A DNA stretch of 58,502 nt from Novosphingobium naphthalenivorans NBRC 102051 (lineage in GTDB: Bacteria; Pseudomonadota; Alphaproteobacteria; Sphingomonadales; Sphingomonadaceae), in the NCBI RefSeq assembly GCF_001590985.1, contig NZ_BCTX01000030.1, positions 1 through 58,502 of the forward strand. The letters are read 5' to 3'. A model generated the notes under the pieces. That model was not told the origin of the DNA, did no database searches, and worked only from the letters and a program-made list of their open reading frames with translations. Position numbers and translations under genes: made by a program. Each line of letters begins with the position of its first letter. Within the stretch, counting starts at the first letter, position 1. Positions 35,111-45,100 of the stretch are shown one piece after another.

Positions 35111-37633
35111 ATGGTCGAGCAAACCGACGCGCACGCTATCGTGATGGGCCGCTGGTGGCGTTTCAAGGTCCACGGGCTCGACTGCCAGAATGAGGTTCGA
35201 CTTCTCAAGGCAGTCCTCGTCCCGCTTGTCGGGGACGAGCAGCTGTTGTCGTTCCAGCCGAAGCGCGGTCTCCTCGATGTCGATGTCGAGTCCGGCATCG
35301 GAGTGGAGGCGCTGATCGCGGCCGTATCGACCACCGGAATGACAGCCGAATTGCAAACCGCGGATGCATTCGCGGAGGATAAAGTAGAGGCCGGCGGTTG
35401 CAGCAGCTGCTCGGGCGAACCGACGCCTGTCGAACAGATGCTTCCTGACCGTCCGAATAGCGTCATCTTCAAAATCCACGGCATGGACTGCGGTGACGAA
35501 GTCGCGGTGCTCAAGCGCGAAGTCGGGCCGGTCGTCGGGTTGGAGAAGCTATCGTTCGATCTCATCAATGGCCGCATGTCGGTCGCGGGTGCTACCGACG
35601 CCCTACATCACATCGAAATATTGAAGGCGGTCGAGCGCACCGGCATGCGCGCCGAGCTCTGGAAAGAAGGCGTGAACAGTGCCGGCGCGCAAGCCGAGCA
35701 GCGCCGGCGCCGCATCCAGGCGGCGCTGACGATCGCGAGCGGCGTGTTGGTCGTGGCGGGCTTTGCGATCCATGTCCGCGCGAGCGGCCTCGCCGCGGTG
35801 TTGCACGAGAGTCTGGCGCGGGAGGCTCATCCTCCCTTCCTCGCCATGCTCGCCTATTCGCTGGCGATCCTCTCGGCGGTTCGGTACGTCGCCCCCAAGG
35901 CGGTCCTCGCGGCACGGCGGCTCCGGCCGGACATGAACCTGCTCATGATCGTCGCGGTGGCGGGCGCCCTGGGCATCGGGCAATGGTTCGAAGCGGCGAC
36001 CGTGGCGTTCTTCTTCGCGCTTGCTCTTGCCCTCGAGGCATGGAGCCTTGGACGTGCCCGCCGCGCCGTCGCGGCGCTCATGGACATCGCGCCCGACTCT
36101 GCCCGGATACGCGATGCCGCGGGTGTCGAGAAGGATGTGCCGGTCGCCGAGGTCGCGGTCGGAACGCAGGTGATCGTTCCGCCCGGCGGCAAGATTCCGC
36201 TCGATGGGCGCGTGGTCGCGGGGACCAGCGCGGTCGATCAGGCGCCGATTACAGGCGAAAGCGTACCCGTCACCGTCGAGCAAGGCGCAACGGTCTTTGC
36301 CGGGACCATCAACGGCATGGGCGCGATCGAGCTCATAACGACCCGGCCAGCCTCCGACACGACGCTCGCCCGTATCGTGCGGATGGTCGGTGAAGCGCAG
36401 AGCAAGCGTGCGCCGACCGAACAATGGGTGGAACGCTTCGCACGGATCTACACGCCGGTGGTGATGGTGCTTGCGCTGGCGGTGTTCCTCGTGCCGCCGC
36501 TTCTGCTCGGGGGCAGTTGGGCCGCCTGGTTTTATCAGGCGCTGGTGTTGCTTGTCATCGCCTGCCCCTGCGCCCTGGTTATCTCGACCCCCGTCAGCAT
36601 CGTTGCGGGACTGACCGGCGCAGCCCGGCAGGGCGTGCTGGTCAAAGGCGGGGTCCATCTCGAAACCCCCGCTCGCATCACCGCGATCGCCATGGACAAG
36701 ACGGGCACGCTCACGCTTGGACGTCCCAAGGTGATCGAACTGATCCCGCTTGGCGGCCGGCACGAACTTGAACTGCTGGCGGTTGCGGCTGCTATCGAAG
36801 CGCGAAGCGAGCACCCGATTGCGCGTGCGATCCTCGATGCCGCCGCGGAACGCGGCGTTGACGTGGTCCCCGCAAAGTCCGTAACGGCGTTGCCCGGCAA
36901 AGGCATCGTTGGCGTGATCGATGGTCGCGAGGCCTGGGTCGGGTCTCCCGGCTATCTTGGAGAGCGGCTTGGGAACGCAGCCGATGATGCGCTTGCCGTC
37001 CAATTGCATCGCATAGCCGGGGCTGGACTGACCGGGATCGTTGTCGGTGAGGCGGAGTCAGTCATCGGAGTGATTGCCGTCGGTGACGCGATGCGCCCCG
37101 AGGCCCGACAGATCGTAGCGCAACTGCATAAGCTCGGTATCGCGCAGATCGTCATGCTGACCGGAGACGGTCGTGCGCCTGCCGAGGCCATCGCGCGCGA
37201 TACCGGCGTGGATGAGGTTCACTCCGAGCTGCTTCCCGAACAGAAGGTCCAGGCGATTGAAAGGCTGGTAGCACAGCACGGCCTGGTCGCCATGGTTGGT
37301 GACGGCGTCAATGATGCGCCGGCGATGGCGCGCTCGGGCCTCGGCATCGCCATGGGCGCGATTGGCAGCGATGCGGCGATCGAGACGGCGGATATCGCGC
37401 TGATGCAGGACGATCTCTCTCGCCTGCCGTGGCTCATCCGGCATTCGAGGGCGACGCTCGCCGTCATCCGGCAGAACATCGGCTTCTCGCTGGGGATAAA
37501 ACTCGTTTTCGCAGGCTTGACGCTGCTTGGCATGGCGTCGCTCTGGGGCGCGATCGCTGCGGATGTCGGCGCCTCCCTCCTGGTCGTGCTCAATGGCATG
37601 CGTCTTGTCGGTCGCGATCAGCGGGTCCGATAA
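35111..37633 (+). CDS. pbrA: P1B-2-type Pb/Cd/Zn-exporting ATPase PbrA
   Basis: An 840-residue P-type ATPase that exports Pb(II), Cd(II) or Zn(II) from the cytoplasm. Two N-terminal HMA domains lack CxxC and instead read GLDCQNE (Cys25) and GMDCGDE (Cys127); between them lies CSSCSG (Cys97, Cys100). The TM6 motif is CPCALV (Cys485, Cys487), phosphorylation DKTGT is at Asp529, GDGVNDAPA is present, and TM8 has DVGASLLVVLNGMRL with the conserved Asp, which defines P1B-2. ATG 35111 was chosen for its GAGGTGA ribosome site 4 nt upstream; ATG 35087 sits at the predicted transcription start. The phosphatase gene follows after 65 bp. Confidence 0.94.
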   Translation: MVEQTDAHAIVMGRWWRFKVHGLDCQNEVRLLKAVLVPLVGDEQLLSFQPKRGLLDVDVESGIGVEALIAAVSTTGMTAELQTADAFAEDKVEAGGCSSCSGEPTPVEQMLPDRPNSVIFKIHGMDCGDEVAVLKREVGPVVGLEKLSFDLINGRMSVAGATDALHHIEILKAVERTGMRAELWKEGVNSAGAQAEQRRRRIQAALTIASGVLVVAGFAIHVRASGLAAVLHESLAREAHPPFLAMLAYSLAILSAVRYVAPKAVLAARRLRPDMNLLMIVAVAGALGIGQWFEAATVAFFFALALALEAWSLGRARRAVAALMDIAPDSARIRDAAGVEKDVPVAEVAVGTQVIVPPGGKIPLDGRVVAGTSAVDQAPITGESVPVTVEQGATVFAGTINGMGAIELITTRPASDTTLARIVRMVGEAQSKRAPTEQWVERFARIYTPVVMVLALAVFLVPPLLLGGSWAAWFYQALVLLVIACPCALVISTPVSIVAGLTGAARQGVLVKGGVHLETPARITAIAMDKTGTLTLGRPKVIELIPLGGRHELELLAVAAAIEARSEHPIARAILDAAAERGVDVVPAKSVTALPGKGIVGVIDGREAWVGSPGYLGERLGNAADDALAVQLHRIAGAGLTGIVVGEAESVIGVIAVGDAMRPEARQIVAQLHKLGIAQIVMLTGDGRAPAEAIARDTGVDEVHSELLPEQKVQAIERLVAQHGLVAMVGDGVNDAPAMARSGLGIAMGAIGSDAAIETADIALMQDDLSRLPWLIRHSRATLAVIRQNIGFSLGIKLVFAGLTLLGMASLWGAIAADVGASLLVVLNGMRLVGRDQRVR

Positions 37634-37698
37634 TCCGGTTGCCCAGGCAGCGAAGCAACGATCTAAGCTCACCCACCATCCAATAGGACCGCACTGCT

Positions 37699-38571
37699 AT
37701 GACCGGACAATGTGCCGCGGGCGTCGATACGGGCTTCGTGACACTGGGCTATGCCAAGGTCGCATTCTTGGGCGTGGTGCAAGGTATCACCGAACTCCTG
37801 CCGATTTCATCGACCGCCCATATGCGCGTCGTGCCGGCCCTCTTGGGCTGGCGAGATCCCGGCTCGGCTTTTTCGGCCGCGATGCAACTCGCCGCGCTCG
37901 CCGCCGTGGTCAGTTATTTCTGGCAGGATGTCCGCCGCTTGGCGGTCGGTTCCGTGTCGGCGATCGGCCGTCGGCAGTTCGCCGATCCCGATCTCCGTCT
38001 GGCGATCTGGATCGCGCTCGCCACGGTTCCGATCGTGCTGGCGGGTGCTCTGCTGTCCAACAGCCTCAACACATGTAACTCGCCCTTTCGCGCCCTGCCC
38101 GTGATTGGCTGGGCTTGCATCGCGATGGCGGTGCTGATGGCTCTGAGCGAGATTCTGGCGCGCCACAGCCGCAGCGTTGAGAAGGCATCGCTGGTTGACG
38201 CGCTGGTCGTCGGGCTCGCGCAGGTCGGTGCCCTTATTCCAGGCGTATCGCGCTCAGGATCAACGCTCACCGCCGCGCTCGCGCTCGGATTTAAGCGCGA
38301 GGAAGCGGCCCGCTTCTCGTTTCTGCTGGGCATTCCGGCTATCGCTCTCGCCGGATCGAAGGAACTATGGGAGCTGCACAAAGCCCATCTCGACATGCAT
38401 GGCTGGTCCGTTCTCGCGCTCGGCCTGCTTGTCGCGTCCGTTTCGGCATTCGCCGCGATCTGGGCGCTGATGCGTGTCCTTGAGCGGTTCTCCGCCTGGC
38501 CGTTCGTCATCTATCGGGGTATGCTGGGCGTTCTTCTGCTCGTTGCGACCGCCAACGCCAGGCTCGTTTAA
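37699..38571 (+). CDS. uppP: Undecaprenyl-diphosphatase, PbrB role
   Basis: A 290-residue BacA/UppP-type membrane phosphatase. The active-site blocks GVVQGITELLPISSTAH (about residues 25-41) and PGVSRSGSTLTAALALGF (about 180-197) are intact, with about eight membrane helices. The family releases phosphate from undecaprenyl diphosphate at the outer face of the inner membrane. In pbr loci the equivalent PbrB is proposed to supply periplasmic phosphate that precipitates the lead exported by PbrA. The signal peptidase domain (PbrC) of Cupriavidus is absent. It probably shares the pbrA transcript. Confidence 0.92.
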   Translation: MTGQCAAGVDTGFVTLGYAKVAFLGVVQGITELLPISSTAHMRVVPALLGWRDPGSAFSAAMQLAALAAVVSYFWQDVRRLAVGSVSAIGRRQFADPDLRLAIWIALATVPIVLAGALLSNSLNTCNSPFRALPVIGWACIAMAVLMALSEILARHSRSVEKASLVDALVVGLAQVGALIPGVSRSGSTLTAALALGFKREEAARFSFLLGIPAIALAGSKELWELHKAHLDMHGWSVLALGLLVASVSAFAAIWALMRVLERFSAWPFVIYRGMLGVLLLVATANARLV

Positions 38572-39073
38572 ATGGGGCGGCTTTGACAGGCCGCGCCAGA
38601 GGCGTCGCTAGCCCGGAAATCTCACACTGCCGTTTGGCCTGAGTGTGCTGGGCGCTTTCGCGGCCTTTTCGAGGTTCGCGGAGGCCGTCGAGAGGTTTGG
38701 CGGCAGCCCAACGGAGCATTTCGAGCTTTGCAGGGCGAGTGCCACCGTTCCCGGGGGTGGCGGGTGGATCGAGACGGCAGGCTGTGGACCGTGCGCTGTC
38801 TGGTTCGTCAGCGCGCAGCGGCGGTTCGCAAGGCAAGATGGGCAAGAGCCCCGCGGAAGAATTTCTTAGGCTGACCGCCCAAAAAAGAGAGCCCAACGCG
38901 AATGATACGCATCTCCGTCTGTCATGGACCTGTCCGACTTCGCCGGGCCGACCCCGATCGCGTAATTTCCTAGCCGAAAACGGTAATCGGCAACGAACGA
39001 CTTTCGTCCGGCGCCTGTTCAACGGATATAGAACAGCCCACGGGGCCTTTAGATAAATCAGGCAGTCTGCCTT
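38572..39073. other. 500-bp region without a supported gene
   Basis: Long GC-rich open frames run on both strands (38507-39022 minus and 38643-39056 plus), but both are Arg/Pro/Ser-rich and neither has a domain or ribosome site. The stretch changes from GC-rich to AT-richer near 38860. It separates the pbr locus from the mobilization region, so it may contain an old recombination boundary or a non-coding element. I see no inverted repeats typical of an insertion sequence. Confidence 0.4.
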
Positions 39074-39304
39074 TCAGTCCGGCGCCATCAGTAACAGATA
39101 TGGACTGATTTCAAGCCCTTTCGCGATCCTCTCGATATTGTCGATCGACACATTGCGCTCGCCGCGTTCGACGCCACCAAAATAGGTTCGATCCATTTCG
39201 ATCTCGAGAGCAAAATCCTGCTGGCTCATACCTGTCGCCAGGCGACACCGACGGATGTTCGTCGCCAGGACATTTCGAAGAGAGCCAGGATGCGTTCGTT
39301 TCAC
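39074..39304 (-). CDS. XRE-family transcriptional regulator
   Basis: A 76-residue single-domain protein. The Cro/C1 helix-turn-helix spans nearly its whole length: LATNIRRCRLATGMSQQDFA (helices 1-2), EIEMDRTYFGGVERGERNVS (recognition helix and turn) and IDNIERIAKGLEISPYLLL. Such proteins repress plasmid or phage-derived genes and may serve as antitoxins. It faces away from the GGDEF/EAL gene across a 286-bp AT-rich gap, so it could control that divergent promoter or its own. It is the only gene between the pbr locus and the signalling gene. Confidence 0.88.
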   Translation of the reverse strand: MKRTHPGSLRNVLATNIRRCRLATGMSQQDFALEIEMDRTYFGGVERGERNVSIDNIERIAKGLEISPYLLLMAPD

Positions 39305-39590
39305 GCCACATAAATCGAACTTAGATGGTTATAAGGCGACGGGTTTTAAGTATCATTTAACCCGGCTCGCATTAATAGCACTTCGATGACACTCATGCTG
39401 TCGGAACGATGAATGACGCCCGCGCGTCCTAAATGATGCGCTAAGCTGAAGAGACTTCAGGCCAAAATGGTCACAATAAAGTGCAAATAAGTAGCTTCGA
39501 AACGCACACGTTAGCAGAGACTTAAATGCAGACGCGTATCGTAGTCGATAGTCCCCTTCCCATCAAACTTTCGAATCATCAGGTCGGTCA
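39305..39590. other. AT-rich divergent intergenic region
   Basis: A 286-bp gap between the divergent XRE and GGDEF/EAL genes, AT-richer than the surroundings, so it probably holds both promoters. A 23-codon frame starts at ATG 39526 (MQTRIVVDSPLPIKLSN and on) and overlaps the downstream TTG start. A leader peptide is possible but has no clear ribosome site. Confidence 0.4.
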
Positions 39591-41414
39591 TTGCTAGGCT
39601 TACGAAACATCATCCTTGAAATGATCGCAAAGGGGGCCGACCTCACGGCGACCATGGACCGCTTATGCCTTGAAATCGAGGCACTTGCGCCAGAGGTGAC
39701 CTGCTCGGTCCTGTCAGTCGATCGCGATGGTTTCCTTCATCCCCTGTCCGCACCCGGCTTGCCCGAGGAATTCTCCGCTGCACTTGACGGACTGATGATC
39801 GGCCCCGATGTCGGATCCTGCGGCAGCGCCCCCTATCTTCGCAAGCCAGTCGTCGTCACCGACATTGGCTGTGATCCGCGCTGGACCGATTTTCGGGAGG
39901 CGGCACTGCTGCTCGGCTTTCGAGCCTGCTGGTCCACACCGATATACGGTGAATTGGACCGGGTAATCGGCACGTTCGCCCTCTATTGCCGCCAACCACG
40001 CGCGCCGAGTGAGGAAGAGAAAGCCATAGTCGAGGCATCGACGCACCTCTGCTCCATAGCGCTCGAACGTCATGAGCGCGTGGTGGAACGCGAACGAAGG
40101 GCGAGCTTCGACCTGTTGACAGGACTTGGCAATCGATCCGCATTCGGGACGGCGCTCTCACTATTGCCTTGCGACAAGCCTGGAACATGGGCCTTGCTGA
40201 TCCTCGACCTCGACAACCTCAAGGTCGTCAACGACGGTTTCGGGCACCATGCCGGCGATCTCCTGATCCAGGCAGCGGCGCGGCGAACCGAAGAGTGCGC
40301 CGCCCCGAACCGCGTCTTCAGGATCGGCGGCGATGAAATCGCCATCATCTTGCGAACCCCGGAGGCGCTGCATGATCTCGACGGCTTTGCTGCGCGCCTT
40401 CTTGCATGCCTGACGCAGCCGCTCGATTGCAACGGGCACTCTGTCGTGCCCAAGGCCACCATCGGGGGAGCCGTCTTCGGCCCCGGCGACCGGGGTCCCG
40501 AGACAGTACGGCAGAATGCGGACTTCGCGCTCTATCATGCGAAGGAAACCGGCCGGGGCGGCTTCGTGCGATATTGGCCAGGCATCGACACGCGCATCAT
40601 CCACCGCATCGCCGCCATCCGGGACGTCGATGCCGCATTACGCGAGAGCAGGGTCGAGGCGCATTACCAACCTATAGTCCGGCTCGACACGCGAGAAATC
40701 GTCGCGATGGAGGCGCTGTGCCGGTTGAGAATGGCCAACGGCGGTCTCCTCGCCGCCGCGGCATTTCGCGAAGCCACTGCCGACATCCATGTCGCCTCGG
40801 AACTGACGCAACGGATGCTCGAAATCGTGGCAAGCGACATGCGGCACTGGCGGGATCGCTCCATCCCGCTTGAACATATCGGAATCAATGTGTCTCTGGC
40901 CGATTTTCATGGCGGGCAACTCGACAAGCAGATCGCATCGGCGCTCGCCGACCATGACCTCCCCCTCGGGCACCTGGTGATAGAAGTCACTGAAAGTGCC
41001 TATCCGGCTTTGCGGGACAAGGCGCTTCTCGAAGCTATCGACACGCTCCGCCAGAAGGGATTGAGAGTGGCGCTCGACGATTTCGGAACGGGCGGCGGGC
41101 TTCTGATGCCATTGCTTACGATGCCCGTCGACATGATCAAGATCGATCAAGTGCTGGTCGACCGTCTTGCGCCCGACGGCGCGGGCGCGGCGGTGATCGG
41201 CGGTCTGCTCCACACCGCGCGCGAGCTCGACATTCCGGTCGTTGCCGAAGGAGTCGAGAGTGAGGCGCAGGCGGCCCATCTGGCGCAACTGGGATGCCGG
41301 CTCGGCCAGGGTTATTTCTATTCGCGGCCGCTTGACTGCGAGGCTGCAACCAGCCTGTTGCTGTCTGCCAGGAGCGCAACCGTGCCTATGCGCGTGGGAA
41401 GGCCCGGACTGTAA
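39591..41414 (+). CDS. GAF-GGDEF-EAL cyclic-di-GMP signalling protein
   Basis: A 607-residue cytoplasmic protein. An N-terminal GAF domain (about residues 10-160, with VGSCGSAPYLRKPVVVTDI) precedes a GGDEF domain and an EAL domain. The GGDEF signature reads RIGGDEI (about residues 244-250), with Ile in place of the last Phe; the metal-binding LDLDNLKVVND is intact. The EAL domain keeps its catalytic set: MEALCRL (about 374), INVS, EVTES, LDDFGTGGG, KIDQ and VAEGVES, so phosphodiesterase activity is likely. It would turn over c-di-GMP in response to a GAF ligand or redox cue. The start is TTG 39591, because no ATG or GTG lies between it and the upstream in-frame stop. Confidence 0.92.
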   Translation: MLGLRNIILEMIAKGADLTATMDRLCLEIEALAPEVTCSVLSVDRDGFLHPLSAPGLPEEFSAALDGLMIGPDVGSCGSAPYLRKPVVVTDIGCDPRWTDFREAALLLGFRACWSTPIYGELDRVIGTFALYCRQPRAPSEEEKAIVEASTHLCSIALERHERVVERERRASFDLLTGLGNRSAFGTALSLLPCDKPGTWALLILDLDNLKVVNDGFGHHAGDLLIQAAARRTEECAAPNRVFRIGGDEIAIILRTPEALHDLDGFAARLLACLTQPLDCNGHSVVPKATIGGAVFGPGDRGPETVRQNADFALYHAKETGRGGFVRYWPGIDTRIIHRIAAIRDVDAALRESRVEAHYQPIVRLDTREIVAMEALCRLRMANGGLLAAAAFREATADIHVASELTQRMLEIVASDMRHWRDRSIPLEHIGINVSLADFHGGQLDKQIASALADHDLPLGHLVIEVTESAYPALRDKALLEAIDTLRQKGLRVALDDFGTGGGLLMPLLTMPVDMIKIDQVLVDRLAPDGAGAAVIGGLLHTARELDIPVVAEGVESEAQAAHLAQLGCRLGQGYFYSRPLDCEAATSLLLSARSATVPMRVGRPGL

Positions 41415-41464
41415 GAAGATTACAGGTGCGGTATGCGTCACTTACCAGATGATGTGGTCGCGGA

Positions 41465-42109
41465 TCAGTTCGATGGGGTTCGCACCAGCCCAAATCCCAG
41501 CACCCTCGTTGCAGAGCTTCCAGCTTCCGCACCAAGGGGCCTTCCAGACCCCGTTGGCCGGGACGAAGCTACGATGGCGGCGCCGAAGATGTTTCGACCA
41601 AATCGGCGCTGCATGTGACGCGACACGCTTTGCGCATAGCGTCGCTGCCGCCAAGCAGTCGGACTATGATAAACACCGACCGCTTTCCAGAAGTCGCCCG
41701 TCGTCCTCAATGCCGACAGGAATATCCACCGCGCTGCCCCGGCATTGAAGCAGGCATCGTGCATCAGCCAGGCGCGAACCTCGGTCTGCGAACGCCCGAC
41801 AAGTGCGGCGATCTTCGGCACCCACCAACTGTTGATCTGCAGGGGGCCAAGATCGTGCGAGCCGTTGGTGTTGCGAACCTCGGCGCCGATCCACCCGCCT
41901 TCCTGATCGCGCAGGCCCCAAAGCGTCTTTTCGAGCCACGCTTTTCCGCCTGCGGCTTGCCGGATGCATTCGGCGATCCGTGCTTCCCCGTTGGCCGTGC
42001 CGCGCGCCTGGGCCGGTATTGCAACGGACAGGACGACACTCGCGCAAAGGGGCAAAGTCAGCCTGCTTATCGGGGAAAGACAAATTGCATTCAGTCGGAA
42101 GGAGTTCAT
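41465..42109 (-). CDS. VirB1-like lytic transglycosylase
   Basis: A 214-residue protein with a signal peptide (about residues 10-35, ending AQA) and an SLT-type lysozyme fold. The catalytic Glu lies in RDQEGGW, and downstream SHDLGPLQINSWWVPK and GVYHSP correspond to the conserved family blocks. It cuts peptidoglycan so a secretion channel can cross the wall, the role of VirB1 in type IV systems. It is 32 bp downstream of the relaxase gene on the same strand, which links it to conjugation. The Ser/Gly-rich C-terminal 40 residues have no known function. Confidence 0.85.
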   Translation of the reverse strand: MNSFRLNAICLSPISRLTLPLCASVVLSVAIPAQARGTANGEARIAECIRQAAGGKAWLEKTLWGLRDQEGGWIGAEVRNTNGSHDLGPLQINSWWVPKIAALVGRSQTEVRAWLMHDACFNAGAARWIFLSALRTTGDFWKAVGVYHSPTAWRQRRYAQSVSRHMQRRFGRNIFGAAIVASSRPTGSGRPLGAEAGSSATRVLGFGLVRTPSN

Positions 42110-42141
42110 CGTGCTCGTCCTTGGCTTGGGGACTTGTCCGG

Positions 42142-45100
42142 CTATCGATCGAAGCCGTGATCGGGCTGGGATTGAGGCTGAGGTTGAAATTCAGGCTGGG
42201 GCTGATGATCCGGCTGACCGTGGGCGGGTTCGGTCCGCGTGTTCACCCGGGATGTGCGGCCATCTTCGAGGTCAGGGCCTGTCCTGCGATCAATCACGGA
42301 TTGCAGAACACGATCCAGAATCTCGCCGATCCCGCGCGCACCCTCGGCGATCCGTTCGCCCAGACCTTCGGGGGATCGATTGCGGTCAAGCTGCCGTTCA
42401 AGCGCACGGTTGCGCCGTTCCTGCCGGTTGCGCAGCTGCTCGTCGCGGGCGAGGGCCAGACGATCCGCATGACGATCGGCATAGGCCCGCATGCTATCCT
42501 TGTGGAGGCGGCCCAGCCCCTCAAGCGCCGAGTTCTTCTCGCCCGATCGCTGCTCCAGCTTTTCGACGAGGCGTTTTTCATCCTCGGTCCAGAGCTTCAC
42601 GCCCAACCGTGCGCGGGTGATCGCGGTGTAATAGTTCTGCCCGTTGACCAGCGACGAATTGACCGGCGCCAGCACATAAACGCGCGCATAGGTTTTCGAC
42701 TGCGCCGAATAGACCGTCTCGGCATAGCCATGATCCCAGGTCTTGTGCTCGCCAAGATCAATGGTCTGGACGCGGTCGTTCCGATCCCAGCGGATGGTCG
42801 CCTGCGTACCCTCCAGCTTCTCCACGGTCCCGCGCTCGGCATTCTTGAGACCGAGATCCTTGTTTACCAGACGCCACTGGATACGGTCACCCGCCGCTAG
42901 GTCCCGCTCCTCACGGTTGAACACATTAATCTGACGCGCCTGCCCCAACCGGGGATCCCAACGAACCATCCGGCCGTTCTCGTCGGCGAGACGAACCACC
43001 TGACGGCCACCGGCATCGCGCCCGATCCCGATTACGCGATATTCGGTGTCGCGGGCGATCCCGGCGACGGCGAGATCGCGCGCGAATGTCACCACTTGGC
43101 CGCCCGAATAGAAGCGCGCGAAATGCTTCTCCTGATCGGAAAGCCCTGCCGGCGTCAGGATCGCAAGCCGGGTATCCTCGGCCGCGATCGCGCTTTCGGA
43201 TTTGAGCGTCTCACGGATCTTCGTATTGACGATCAGCCGCGTGGCGTTTTCCAGAACGAGAATATTGGTGGTGGCACGGGTTTCGGGCTTCAGCCGGGTC
43301 CATTCGCCAACCAGGCCCCTGGCCAGGCTTTCCGCGTCGGTGCCGCTCACCACCTTGTCGAGTTTCTCGAGCGAGGCTGCGTAGTCACCGGAGCGCGCGG
43401 CAGTTACCGCCGCCTTCATCGCACGGGTCTCCTGGCGCATCGATTCGGTGAGCTCGGCGGTGGGCAGCCCAAGCCGCTGGAGCAGCCAGAAGGGCTTGCC
43501 CTGCTCGATCGCACCGGTCTGCTTGTTGTCGCCGAGCAAGATCAGCCGCGCGCCCGTCACCCGGCTGATTTCGAGCACGCGCCGTGCCTGCCGGTTCCCC
43601 AATTGACCGGCCTCGTCGAGCACCAGCACATGGGCCTCGGTGAGCCCATGACCGCCGCTCGCGAGCAGGCTCGCGACCGTGCGGGATTCGACGCCGGCGC
43701 TCTTCCCGAGATTGGCGGCAGCCGACGATGTGGGGGCAAGCGCGACGAACTGGGTGCCCGGCTCGGCAGATTCCTTGAGTACCTGTACCAGCATCGACTT
43801 GCCGGCACCCGCCACCCCGTGCAGCCCCGTCACCCGGTCGCGCGACAGGCCAAGCGTTACCAGCGCACGATCCTGTGCCGAGGTAAGCCCGGCACGTTCG
43901 AGCACACCAAGCAGCCGGTCGGAGGAGGCGATCGGCCGGGCGTCGTCCAGCGCCAGCGCGAGCTCGCGGACCAGCGACTGCTCGAGCCGGGCGCTGCGCC
44001 GCGTGGTTCGTCCCCGCGCCAGAACCTGATCGCCGGTCTGGGCGCGGGCCGCAAGGAGCTTGCGGCGTTCCTCGTGCCCCGCAATCAACGGACGGATATC
44101 GGAGAAACGCACCTCGCCCACGTGGCTCGCCAAGGCATGGCGATAGAGCGTCCCGAGGTTCGACACCGCTTCGCGGGTCTCGGTCTGGCGGATGCCGAAC
44201 AGCGCGGCGCGGCTGGCAGTGAAGGGATCGGGTTCTATTTGCTCGCCGGTCCCTTCCCGGCTTCTTTCCGTAGCCTTCGCCTGCACTCTGACCAGATCCT
44301 CGGCATAGGGCCTCGCGCGCTCGGTCCATTGCCCGCGCAGCTCCTCGAGGCCGACCTTCGCTTTGGCTCCCCGCGTCTGATAGAAGGAGGCGCGCCGGGC
44401 CGCCTGCCCGGTCAGGCCATGTTCTTTTGCATGGGCATCGATCTGCTCGGCGCGCTGCGAGGTCTCGCGAATAAAATCCTTGGGCACGCCGGTGATCTCG
44501 AACAGCCCCCTTCTCGGATCGAAATCGATCCCGAAGCCCTGTTCGCGCAAGGTGTGGGCGAGCTCGTTGCGGTAGATCTGGCCAGCGACCATCTGCTCGG
44601 CGAACATCGCCCGGGTCTCGAGGCTCGCCATCGGCGCGCCCTCCCCGCCGTTGGTCATATTGAGCACAACAACATGGGTATGAAGATGCGGGTCGAGCTC
44701 ACGGCTGGCATGCTCGGTGAACCGCGCGAACAGCAACCGCCCGGTCGTCTCGTGGACTATCTCGCCCGCTTCCCGGCGGCGGAGCGCGGCATGTTCTTCG
44801 AGGTAGGCGAGCGCCGTGGTGACGGCCCGTTCATGCGCGGCGATGATCCGATCGTCGCCCGCGACCAGCGCCATGATCGAGACCGACTTGGGGGCATTGA
44901 CGGCAAAATCCCATCCGGGGTGATGCTGGATTTCGCCGCCCATGCGGTGACGGCCGAGCTGCTGGCCCGCGACCCGGCCGGCCAGCAGTTCTTCGAACAT
45001 GTGCGGGTCTACCTTGCCCGAGAGCCCAAGTTCAGGTGCGAGCCTGCCGCCCCATTCGCTGGGTTCCTCTCCGCCCTTGGTATAATAGTCGCCCACCGTA

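Noticed and set aside
38507..39022. 171-codon minus-strand frame near the uppP end
   Set aside because: It overlaps the uppP 3' end in antisense and is Arg/Pro/Ser-rich with no domain; kept only as an unexplained region.
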